From NCBI GenBank assembly GCA_943704525.1, contig CALSCQ010002294.1:1-15493 (forward strand): a stretch of DNA of 15,493 nt, given 5' to 3'. This DNA is from Pigoraptor vietnamica (taxonomy: Eukaryota; Opisthokonta; Filasterea). The translations under genes and the position numbers were made by a program. Below the pieces are notes generated by a model, which was not told where the DNA came from, made no database searches, and saw only the letters and a program-made list of their open reading frames with translations. Positions 1 to 10,632 of this stretch are shown here, piece by piece; within the stretch, counting starts at the first letter, position 1; every line of letters begins with the position of its first letter.

Positions 1-27
1 GGGGGGGGGGGGGGGGGGGGGGGGGGG
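1..27. repeat. poly-G run at the window edge
   Basis: The window begins with 27 uninterrupted G bases before ordinary mixed sequence. Nothing else like it occurs in the window, and it does not look like a telomere repeat, which would have a mixed unit. It may be a true mononucleotide run, the end of a contig, or a tailing or sequencing artefact. Sequence alone cannot decide. Confidence 0.9.
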
Positions 28-1131
28 TCTGAGCCGAGTGTACGCGCACATGGCGGCTGCCGGCCGGGGTCAAGCCGGGACTGGTTAATTTACTAACGGC
101 GATTGATTCGGAGTATCATTTGGTGTAGGCTGCCAATCCAGCTCAGTTCTGCTCACTCTAATAAGCGCCGGTCACGGTACCCGACAAACGCGACACTAGC
201 GACGGCGTGATCACGACAATTGACACACAGATTAAGTGCCGCGGCGGGCAATCAATGCGACACTTACAGTTTGGAGATGCTCTTGTTGTCGAACGAACAT
301 CCTCCGACGTCCAAGGCGTCCTCAAACGAATCCAGGTCCAGTGTCGTGAAGCACGTGCAACGGGACGGGCAGGTCGCCGACGCAGCAGGGGCAATCATAG
401 GCTGCCATAGCAAGGCGAGGGCAAGGGCAAATGTCGCAACCGCGCCGGCGGCGCAAGAAGGCTGCGCGGCAGCGGCAGAATCTCAGTTGAGATCGACGGA
501 CCAAATGAATTCTGAACAGTTCAGAGTCATCCGACGGCAGGATTTCAACTGTGACACAAGTCAGTCAATCAAACTTTGAAAGTCATTGACTAAACTCAGA
601 GAATACCGATCACGGCCTCAGATTGCGTCGGCGTGGCTTTCAGAGTACAGTAGGCCGCCGAAAACAGCTGAATCGGCACGAGATTGAGAAATCGTCATCT
701 GACTGATGGGGCCATGACACGGACTTACCCTGCCCAGCGGGAAGCAAAGCCCCGCCATGTGGCTGGGCCTGCGGCTCAATTCCGACGGCTGCACCGCGGG
801 GAGCGCAGAACAGTTGATGCGGCTCACCGTCAGTCGACGGCTGCTCCGGAATTCTATCACCGCCGTGCGCAGGATTGACGGAATTCAGTAAGCTTCCCCG
901 CTGCGCAGAGGCGCAACACGGCGGAGTTAGTGCGGGGCACTTGTACCAAGACACACTCAGTGAGTCGGGATTTAAAGCGCGATGCAGTTGCCCAACCATT
1001 TTGTCGGCGGAACCAACAGCGCTCTCGCCGAGATCTCGTCAGAAAATTTTGTTACCCTCAGTTGTTTGTCGAGTCGTACAGCCAGAGCCACATGCTAGAG
1101 ACCACTAAACTCACTCAATCTGTATTGTCGG
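28..1131. other. region without a recognisable gene
   Basis: About 1.1 kb lies downstream of the minus-strand TCERG1-like gene. The open frames here are at most about 120 codons, overlap on both strands, lack a family motif and have no convincing splice partners. I see no tRNA, rRNA or repeat family. The part nearest 1131 should hold the 3' UTR of the TCERG1-like gene, but no AATAAA signal is obvious there. Confidence 0.6.
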
Positions 1132-4100
1132 CTACTTTCGCCGCTCCTTCTCAAAGACGTTTGACGTTGGCGGCGGCGGAGGGCCCATGCGGTGGAGCTC
1201 CTCAATTCGCTCCATGAGCATGTCTTCACGCTGCGACGCGTAGTCGTTCTCGAGGTCAAGGTACCGCTTGTCCTTCTGCGCGCGTGCGAGGGAAGAGCAG
1301 CGAGGCCGACAGAGCGGGGAAGGGGTAAATTGAAAACAGCACATGAAATAGAGCGTAATAGAGGCGGTGATAGTAAGTGTAATGCCCTCCTATCGCATGG
1401 ACACATAACATGGCAGTCAAGCACACACGACACAAACCTGCAGCACGCTCTTGATCTGCGCCATGAGCTTTTCCGCGAAAGGGCCTCCCCTTTCGAGCAC
1501 GCCCTTCGTTTCGTGCGTAATCTGCTTCGTTTCTTGGAGGAGAAGACGGAACTCGGTGAACGCGCGGCGCGAACGCTCGCGGAGGTAGGCGTTGAACTCG
1601 CGCTCACTGCACGCGCAGACACACACACGCAGAACAAACAAACGGGTCAGCATTCTCCGTCATTGCATCACAGCGCAAATACAGTGACCGAAGCATAGAG
1701 GACTTGGCATATGTCCCAATTCGCACGCCTCGCTCACCGTTCCTCGTCCGTCGCGGCAAATCGCGCACACCGAGGGTCATTCTCAAGCGCATCCTTGACG
1801 TCCACCCATTTCGAGCTCAGCGTAACAACGGGCGATTCATCCAACAGGCGGTGGAAGAGTGCCCTGAAGTGTGCATTCGCCAATGTAAGCAAGTGCCGGG
1901 AAGGGCATGCCAAAACAGGCCATATCGTGCGAGTGCTCAAACGCAACCAGTCGCGTCGTGTGAATATTTCAACGTACTCCACTGAACAGGCGCGCTGTCG
2001 CGAATGCCCTCGCGTTTCATGACGCAAACAAGCACAAGGTACCCACTTCTTCTTGTCCGCGAGGCTGCGCACGTGATCGTCGAACAGCGACTCCTTTTCG
2101 CTGCGCGAGAGCACGCCGCCGCCCGCAGACCATCGCGAGTCCTCGCGAAGGGTGGGATACACGTCGTCCCAAACCGCCTGCAGTCAGAATCGGAGCGCAG
2201 CGGAGAAGAAATGCGTGCGTGTGCGTGAGAGAGAGATAGAGCAGTCCAATCAGCTCAGATCGCAACGCATGGCCATTGACTCCACTCTCACATAAAGAGA
2301 GAAGCGACGCCTTCACCCTATACTGGGCCAACGGAGCCCACGCAAAATGGCCTACTCACCGCGGGGTCCTTGACGACGTCCGCAAGAAACGCCTTGAACT
2401 GCGACTTGGCGTCATCGTGACGGTACTGTTCCCTCTCACGGTCGAGCGTGCGCGCGTTCGCATGGCGGTCCTCGCGCAGCTGCCGCTCTCGCTCGCGAAT
2501 CGCCGCCTGTTCCCTCTGCCGCCGCGCCTCCTCCGGGTCCACCTTCGCCCTTCGCTCGGCCTCCACCTGCTTCACGTACTCGTTGAACGCCTGCTCGGGG
2601 TTACCGCCGAGCTTCTTCAGCGCGGCGTACGTGCGGTGCTCTCGCATGACGCGCTCCGCCTTCTTCCACCCGTCCTTGGGGTCAATTTCACGCCTTCGCA
2701 TCGCATCGATCATTTCCGTGCGCGCGGCCGCAATTTCGTCCTTCCGCCGCTCGCGCTCCTGGTGCATGTGTTCGTTGAAGAGATTCTCGCGCTCTTTCGC
2801 CTTTTCCACAGCTTTGAACCGCTCGTCACGCGCGTACTTTGCCGCAAACTCGGAAAACATCGTCGCCAGCGACGGCTTTGCCTCCTCCAGCAGTGCGCGG
2901 AAGCCGTCCTTAATGGTCTTCGCCTTCTTTGCCTTCTCTTGTCGCTCCTCTTCCGCGCGCGTCTTTGCCCACCGCTCGTACGCCCCGCGCTTCTCCTTCG
3001 GGTTCAGCAGCGAAAAGCGGCTGTCAAACACGACCTTCGACTGCTCCTTGTCCCAACTCGAGAACGCCGACACCCCGCGCTCCGTCAACATCGCAAAAAA
3101 CTCGGCCATCCGGGCCTCCGACGCCACCTTTTCGCGCTCCCTCTCTGCTTCCGGGGGTTCCACGGCGTCCGACTCCCACGGACCGGCGTTGATGTTCACA
3201 CCCGACGCACCCGCCCCCGCAGGCGCAGCCGCAGACGGCGCGACGTCCGTGCGCATTCGCTTTGGCACATAGGCACCCGCAACGGCTGCCGTTCCATCCC
3301 CAGCGGGCGTGTCGTCGGTGGCCTTGCGCTTGGCGCACGCAGCCTCGGCGACGGCCGCATCGATGCGCGCCACGATGTCGGCGACTTCCGGCGGCATCGT
3401 CCACACGGACTGTCGCGTCTCTCTGTTGAAAAAGAACACGCGCCCGTCACTCGTGTGCACGCGGTTCCATACTGTATCGCCCAGCTCTTCAGACTCGACG
3501 GGACGCGAGGAAGACTGCGGCGTGGACGACGGCGCTTGCTGCGCCCGCGGCGTCGCTTCTGTCGGCGGCGCCTTCTCCGCAACAGCGCCAGGCGGGAGTT
3601 CCCACACTGTCTCGTTCGTGCGCGGGTTGTGGTAATAAGGCCGACCGTCGGCCGAGGGGTACTCGATCCATTCTGGGCGCTGCTGTTGCTGTGCGGGCGG
3701 CGGAGGAGGAAGTGCGGGGGCAACGGGTCGCTCCCACGTCGTCTGCCCTGTCGCGGGATTGTGGAAGTACGGCGCACCCTCGGGACTCGTGAACACCTGC
3801 CACCCGGGGGGAAGCGGCGGAGGCATGGGCGGCTGAAGAGGGAGAAGGGTAAATAGCGTATACTCGCACGATGCGGACGTGCACCGCGACTGCGGATGTC
3901 ACGTGTGTGTTCATCTTGGCACAGAGGGACCTCAATCATCGTTTCAGACAAAACTTCGACAAAGCGCACGCCGTCGCACTCACCCGTGCTCCCCACATGG
4001 GGGGCGCTGGAGGGCCACCCATAGGCCGAAGATGCGGCGGAAATGGCACGCGCGCCCCTGGGGGCATCATTGGGGGCATGGGAAAACCCGGCGGGGGCAA

Positions 4101-4712
4101 CATGGGACCACGCGGGAGCACGCCAAACGGGGCGCGCATGCCCATGGGAGGCGGTGGGGGCAGCGACCCACGGGGGAAGGGCGGTCTGTGCGAGTAGCAT
4201 ACAAGGCACTAATATTAGTAATGGTTATCTTGGCGATGATCATGCAATATAATGCGCATGAAACATGCCCAAAGTAACTCGAGCGTGCGGACACACCTAC
4301 TCTCAAGCGCACCAATTAACGGATAGCACAGTGCGCACACTATGCGACGCACACACACACAACGCAGTCGCAACAAATTAATACTCCAATGCACGGCATA
4401 CCTGTGTGCAAATAGCGGCGGACCAGTGGGACGCGGAAGCAGCGCTGCACCCGGAGCACGGACCTCCGCTCCCTCTGTCGCCTGCTGACCGTGTGGCGCA
4501 CCCTCCGCTCCCTCTGTCGCCTGCTGACCGTGTGGCGCACCCTCCGCTTCCTCTGTCGCATGCTGCTCAGGAGGCCCGCCCTCCTCGACGCCGTCCATAG
4601 CAGTCGCTTCGGAAGGACCATCGTGCGGGGCGTGTGCGGCATCGCCACCGACATCCCCAGCGACAGCCTCGACGGCCTCGACTGCCCCAGCGCCTTCGCC
4701 AGGAGACGCCAT
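1132..4712 (-). CDS. TCERG1: TCERG1/CA150-like transcription elongation and splicing factor (3 WW, 6 FF domains)
   Basis: Seven exons on the minus strand: 4712-4402, 4185-3984, 3832-2360, 2177-2047, 1863-1738, 1606-1438 and 1275-1132 (stop TAG). All introns are GT-AG, all phases agree, and the product is 851 aa. The start is the ATG in the context gccATGG. Residues 1-177 are acidic, then Pro/Gly/Met-rich. WW domains lie near 178-207, 224-251 and 290-320; each has two conserved Trp, an aromatic pair (YF, YY or FF) and a closing Pro. A basic PKRMR patch near 360 could be a nuclear signal. Six FF repeats follow at about 411-465, 477-531, 538-593, 645-705, 707-760 and 765-825, joined by charged coiled-coil linkers. 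Three WW plus six FF is the layout of metazoan TCERG1, which links RNA polymerase II phospho-CTD to the spliceosome. PRP40 has two WW, so it is the less likely alternative. The gene is divergent from HAP2. Confidence 0.92.
4463..4579 (-). repeat. 39-bp coding tandem repeat in TCERG1 exon 1
   Basis: Three 39-bp units begin at 4463, 4502 and 4541. The first two are nearly identical and the third has diverged. The unit encodes a 13-residue acidic, Ala/Gly-rich repeat of the form GQQATEGAEGAPH. The length is a multiple of three, so unit number can change without a frameshift. Confidence 0.85.
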
Positions 4713-5473
4713 GGCACGACCCCAGGACCGCGTAAAGGGCCACTTAACACGGAGCACGGACGTAAGAATAGTCGCACACATACAGAAAGACAGGCGTACA
4801 AAAAACGCACATGCAGGCATCAGCTGGAGGGCGCCAGTCACGTGATCACGTGATCACGTGATATCGTGCGTCCGGACTCTCCAAATATCCAATAAAACGC
4901 GTCGCTTCTCTCTGTAAGGGGTAACATGCGTGGCTGAACCCTTGGTGACGCACTCTCTCGCCGTTCCCAAAGGCTTTGCGGCAGGGCACTACGCGTGTTC
5001 AATTCGAAGATTGATGGCAGCGTCGTGTCGCAACGGCTCCGTGATTGTTCGACTCTTGTTGCGTGACTGGAATTCCCAGAGCTGGCATCCGGCCGGACGG
5101 CACGCGGCTGGCTCGAGCAGTTGGAGACGAGGCACTCAGAACCGGTTGCCGTTCGAGGCATCACCCCGAAAGCCAGTCGCAATTCCTCCTAAGATTGCGG
5201 TCGCCAACGACGGTTCGAAGACCCCCCGGCTGACATCAGTGGCCTTAAACGGGCGCCGATTCTCTGACTGGGGCCGAGCCGACCGGCAACACTGACCGGT
5301 CCCCCCAGCGCTAACGGAGTGTCCGGGCGCCAACACACCAAATATCGAGTCCAAGTGGCGCTGGCATTTCGCTCGCTGCCTAGGGGTCGCTAACCCGCAG
5401 CTGAGGACGTCATCACTCGAGCGGGCCTGCTCGGAGTCGGCGCAGCTGGGCGCCCACTGCCGCTGACCGTCGC
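4713..5473. promoter_or_regulatory. divergent promoter region between TCERG1-like gene and HAP2
   Basis: This 761-bp gap separates the two start codons and must hold both promoters and 5' leaders. I see three tandem TCACGTGA octamers at 4838-4861 and a CCAAT at 4889-4893. A GTCCGG plus CCAAATATC pair occurs twice, at 4870-4889 and 5321-5346. GACGTCAT lies at 5406-5413, about 60 bp before the HAP2 ATG. No clear TATA box was found. No gene-like frame is present. Confidence 0.6.
4838..4861. promoter_or_regulatory. three tandem TCACGTGA (E-box) octamers
   Basis: TCACGTGA is repeated exactly three times with no spacer (4838-4845, 4846-4853, 4854-4861), so the whole 24 bp is also a perfect palindrome. 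CACGTG is the core bound by bHLH-type factors such as Myc/Max, MITF/TFE and yeast Cbf1. It lies about 126 bp upstream of the TCERG1-like ATG and about 610 bp upstream of the HAP2 ATG. Binding is inferred. Confidence 0.6.
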
Positions 5474-7048
5474 ATGTCGCGAATGGGGAGTCGTACTGCG
5501 ACGGCGCTGGTGGCCCTCGCGCTGATCGGCGCGACGAGTGCGCTGATTCTTAGCAAAAGCGAACTGCAGACGTGCGAGAGGGACGGGTCTGTGCCGAAGG
5601 GGTACGACGCGGCGAATGCCACAGCGCCCCCCGTCCCCAAGGTCACGTGCGCAAAGAAGCTGGTGGTCACGCTGACGGTGGCCGCGGGGCAGGCGAGTGT
5701 GTGCAGTTGTGGAGCAGTGTGTGTGCGTGGTGTGATTTGCGTTTTGCGTTGCGTTTTCGATGGATAAGGTGATTGATGTACCCCGCTCACCCACCCGCCA
5801 AGGCCCACTGCGACGTATCCATTTGTCGCAATCACCCTGCGATTCACCTGAAAACACACGCACCCTGCCGCAAGACACACGCACCCTTTCGTCTAAACCC
5901 ACGCACGTGGCATCGCAGGATGGGGGCGCGGAGACGCTCGTTATGCGCACGCTCGGCAACGCACCCGCCACGTCCTCCGTCGTCGCGAATCCCGACATAC
6001 CGCCCGCCGTGTCGTCGCTGTACGACCCCAATGCCGTGGGGCCGTCTGTTTTGAAAGGGACGCTGTCCATCACCGTCGAGCGCTCGCCGGTGTTCTACGT
6101 TTATCCGCTGTATTACCTTCAGGTGTGCGCGTGGGATGCAGTTGCCACGCCGTCTGTTACGTTTGAGAATGCGAATGTGTTTCTTTGTTTGTGGCATGAC
6201 ATGCGTACGTGCGTGCAGAAAAGGGCGTATTTTGCGTTTGCTTGTGTGCTGTGTATGTGCGTAAGTGTGTGTGTGTGCGTGTGCGAGTGTGTGTGTGCGT
6301 GCGTGTGCGTCTGCGTGTGTGAGAGCGTGGGCGAGCGCTTATGTGCTTCTTTTTGTGTATGGGATTAAGTTTCGTGTTCGTATTGTTCGTGTACGTCCTC
6401 CTTTGCGCTCCGTGTCCCACATGCCGTTATTATCGCCGCAGAATGTGAACAACGCCCCGTACGAGTTCTCCTATCGGCGGCCTTCGCTGCTCGGCGGCCT
6501 CGTGGGCGGTTGCAAGGACGGTTGGGGCGGCGACACGTCGTGCGGATATGCCATTGGAATCGACGGACAGCCGATATGGGACAGCCAGGCACGTCGCGCA
6601 GCGCAGCATGCCGCAGACACACAAGAGCACCTAGTCTCACACACAGGTTCACATTAACACTCTCTCGACGCGTATAACACACACACACACACACGACACA
6701 CACATTTCACAAATGCGCAAGTGACGCAACACACGTGCCCCCGTACACTCGCACGTTCACATGCGCGCGCGTGCGTTCGTGCTGACGCGCTCTCTATGCA
6801 TCTCCCGCAGGGGTTCTGCTGCCAGTGCTCCTTCAGCGACCAAATAGGCATCAACAAGCAGTTCACGCGCGGAGGAACGGACTGCGGCCTCTTCAACAGC
6901 GGGCAGGCGTCCGCGCACTGTCTGCGCTTTGACGACAAGTGGTACAGCGCATTCAGCCTCGGCGATCCTCTCTCGGTGTGTGGTTTGTGACCGTCGTAAA
7001 AAGATGCCCTCGTGGGTGGGCGCGTGTGTGTGCGTGTGTGTGTGTGTC

Positions 7049-7117
<69 letters not shown>

Positions 7118-7275
7118 GTGGGAGAGGGGTTGTAATTATGCGTCTTGCACGTTATCGCTGTTGCTCAAGCCCCAGGCACAGGTCTGTGTTATATCGGTCA
7201 CTGCGACGTATAACGATGGAGACAATGTAACAAGCACTGTAAGTGGGCACACTCTGCGCCTCCCAGCCGTGAGAC

Positions 7276-7306
<31 letters not shown>

Positions 7307-8269
7307 ACACACGCACACTCACACGCACACGCACGCGCACACATGCTAACCACTTGCGAAACAGGAGACGCTCGTGATGGGCGGCAATGTCCGCGGCGCG
7401 CGCACGTCACGTGGCGACGCCATCATCTACTACGTCGGCGATTTCGTGGGGGAGCGCGGGGCGCCCTTTCTTCAGGACCGCAACCTCCTCATGCCGTTCA
7501 GCCTCGTCGTTCGCAACGACAGCAGCGCGATGAGCGAGTACATGCTTGTGCCCAAGTCCGACTTTGCGCTGGAGGGGAAAACGTGCAACAAGATTGGCGT
7601 CAGCTACACGGCGTTCAAGAGGGACCAGCCCAACGCGTGCACCGACCTCCCCGGAAGGTGTGTGCATGTATTCCCTTTCGAGTATCTCTTGGTACGTGTC
7701 ATGCAGTTCGGATTGTGTGTTGTCCGTGTGCGCGTGAGCACTGTCTGGATTGTGTTGTGTTCCGTGCGGTAACAGGCGGACTTCGCCCGCAGCTGCCTCG
7801 CAAACCAGCCAAAGGACTTTCGCGACAAATCAATGGTGCGTTCTATCTGCGACTGCAAACTCAATCGTCCCCGCTGTTACACACGGCACGGACGATCTCT
7901 CGTGCCGTGTGAACAGCTCACTATATTTACCACCCGTCTGTCGTAGGCAGCGAGAGCGAAGGGCGTGCGTACAGGCAACTACTTTCTCGAGGCATATGGC
8001 GACCCCTACGGCCTCTTCGACCCTTCTTCGCGCATTTTTGGGACGTCCGGTCGCGCCGACGCCTCGCTTGGGTTTCGCGCGGAGACAGCGAGCAACGCGC
8101 TCATCACCATGGAGCTGTCCGCGGACGATTTGACGGTCATTGAGCAAGTGTGAGTGAATGTCCCACACGCACGCATGCACGTACATGTGCGCAGACACAC
8201 ATACGTGCTCACCTACAAACACACAGACACACACATACACACACACACACACACACACGCATACACACA

Positions 8270-8313
<44 letters not shown>

Positions 8314-10554
8314 CCTGTGACTCTCATGTTAAGCTCCATAAGTCCACACGCGCCAGTTCACTCACAACCGCGACGCCTATCTCGGCCCAACAGGAGCTCC
8401 GGTCGAATTGTGGCGGCGCACGCAAACGATTTCATGTCGACGAGCACTGACGGCTCCATCGTTGTAACAGTCCAGAACACCGGCTACCTCGTCAGCATGT
8501 TCTATGTGCGTAACTGCCGGTTACTGCGTGGCCTTCGTTATGCACCCGTTTGTCCGCGGTTGTTATGCACGTTACTGTCGGTTACCTCGTCAGCATGTTC
8601 TATGTGCGTAATTGCCGGTTACTGCGTGGCCTTCGTTATGCACCCGTTTGTCCGCGGTTGTTATGCACGTTACTGTCGGTTACCTCGTCAGCATGTTTTA
8701 CGGGCGTGCGCCGCCAGCGTCTGCCACTGTGTTGCCGACGAACGCTCTTTCACTGCACTTCATCGTTTTCTCCCTCGCATACACACGCACTACACTCTCT
8801 ATTCCGTTGCGCTCACAGCTATGCGCCGTATTTCAGTCCTCACACGTCCGCCGCACGCAGATATTCGTCCCGCGGTGTCACCCGGACTCGATTCTTCTCA
8901 CTGGCGCCTCCTCCTATGCCAAAACGCTGAAGGCCTATTTCATGGAAACGTTCAACTTTCGCATTGCCACAACGACCACGCTGGGCGACATGTACTCGTG
9001 CGACAGTGGGTGCTCTCCCGTGTCATTGACTATCATCGCGTTGTATCGTTTATAGCTGGTTGGGTTGTGGCGTTGTTCATGCTCGCACGTGCTCCACATG
9101 CGCTTGCACTTGCGTGACACGCCCGTAACGCTCACGCACGCGGCCGCCACACTCGCAGTCTATCTGTACGATTCGCGGCTCAAGCTCGTCGACAACGCCA
9201 CCGTGACGTTCACCGCCAACAGCACGAAGATTTCGCGCGGACCGCAGGACTTTGGCAAGCAGCCGGACGACAGGTACCACCACGACAGCGGGTCGGGTGG
9301 GCTGGGCGGCCTCGGGGGTTTCTTCGACTTTATCACCAGTGCTTTCAAGGCAAGTGACACGCCCTGCGCGCGCCCGTTTGTGGTCCGCTTCGTTAGAGTC
9401 TGTTAGTGTTGGAGTTCTGTCGAGTGACGACAGTGAGGACGACGTGTGCCGGGTACCCAGTTGCCGTTTTTGCCGGTGTTTTGCCCATTTTGCTCACGCT
9501 CGAGTCTTCAACGTACGCCGCAGAACGTGTGGGGCATCTTTGTGATTCTCATTCTGGTCGTCGTCGGCATTGCGGTCGCCCGCCGCTTCTGCACGTGCTG
9601 CAAATCGTGCTGCGGAAGTTCAGTCGGCAAGGACGGAAAGCGGAGAAGGTGCGGCGCAAGTGCGCTGTGCGTGGTGTTTGTCTCTGGAGCCTGCAGGCGG
9701 CGTCCACGCACGCAATCCCCTGAAAGTTTGTGCAATGTCATGGCCGCATGTTGCCGACTTCGTCTTCACGCACGCGTGTACTTATTCACACGCACATCCC
9801 CCGCAGCCTCGTCCAGGAGATCCTGTTCGTCGCGTCGGTGCCCTTCCTTCTTCTCGTCTTTCTCACGAAGAAGGTCATTCTGTGCTTCATGGACATCCAA
9901 CACACGGCCGCAATGCACAACAAGGAGCTCAGGGGCAGCGATTCGACCGACGCCCTCAACGACGCGCAGCCGCGTGCGTCTGCGGCGCTGGCGACGGCCA
10001 GTGCGTCTGGCGGTTCAAAGGGCTTCTTCGACGGCATGTTTCGCAGTAAGGATAAGGCTCAAACGGGCGCCGAAGGGGGTGGCGCTGGGCACGAACTGCG
10101 CGAGCTACGCGTGGACGCGCGTGGGGCTGGCGTCGGAAGCGGTGCGTGATCGATTGTGTATGTATGCACGCGTGTGTGTCCGTATGTAGTGTGTCTGTGT
10201 GCGCGTGTGTGTGTCCGTATGTAGTGTGTGTATGTGTGCGCGCATGTGTCGGTATGTAGTGCTGTGCGCGCCTGTGTGTCAGTATGTAGTGTGTGTATGT
10301 GTGCGCGCGCGTGTGTGTGGGTATTTTAGGGGATGAAAGCAGAGCGAAGACTGCAACATATGGTTCCATTATTGAGTGGCGCGTTTTCACAGGCGCACGC
10401 GTTCCCCCGGAGCGACCGCCACCGTACACTCCCGCAGCGGACGATCTGCTCGACACGGCCGTGCGCGGGGGTCAAATTTTCTTCAATTTCACAAACACAA
10501 ACTCGAAGGTCAAGGATGTGATGGAGGTGCGTTGCAGTCGTGGCCGTGCAATGT

Positions 10555-10632
<78 letters not shown>

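Noticed and set aside
2276-3856. 526-codon open frame on the plus strand opposite the TCERG1-like gene
   Set aside because: It is antisense to the long WW/FF exon, is dominated by Leu and Arg, has no motif, and is explained by the codon bias of the gene on the other strand.
5190-5235. GGTTCGAAG resembling a tRNA B box
   Set aside because: There is no matching A box, anticodon arm or acceptor stem around it.
7023-7135. Val-Cys repeat protein frames in GT runs
   Set aside because: Pure translation of dinucleotide repeats inside introns. There is no coding signal.
7776-7835. Acceptor at 7775 for HAP2 exon 7
   Set aside because: With the donor at 7658 it breaks the frame. The acceptor at 7792 restores frame and leaves the conserved Cys spacing before SCLxNQ.
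8158-9117. 319-codon open frame running through HAP2 introns 8 and 9
   Set aside because: It begins in a CA repeat (Thr-His runs) and reads the duplicated intron sequence. Only the block around exon 9 matches HAP2, and exon 10 is read in another frame.
10176-10320. Regularly spaced repeats resembling a CRISPR array
   Set aside because: The 'spacers' are GT-rich and alike, the period varies from 30 to 35 bp, and the array sits in a eukaryotic intron.
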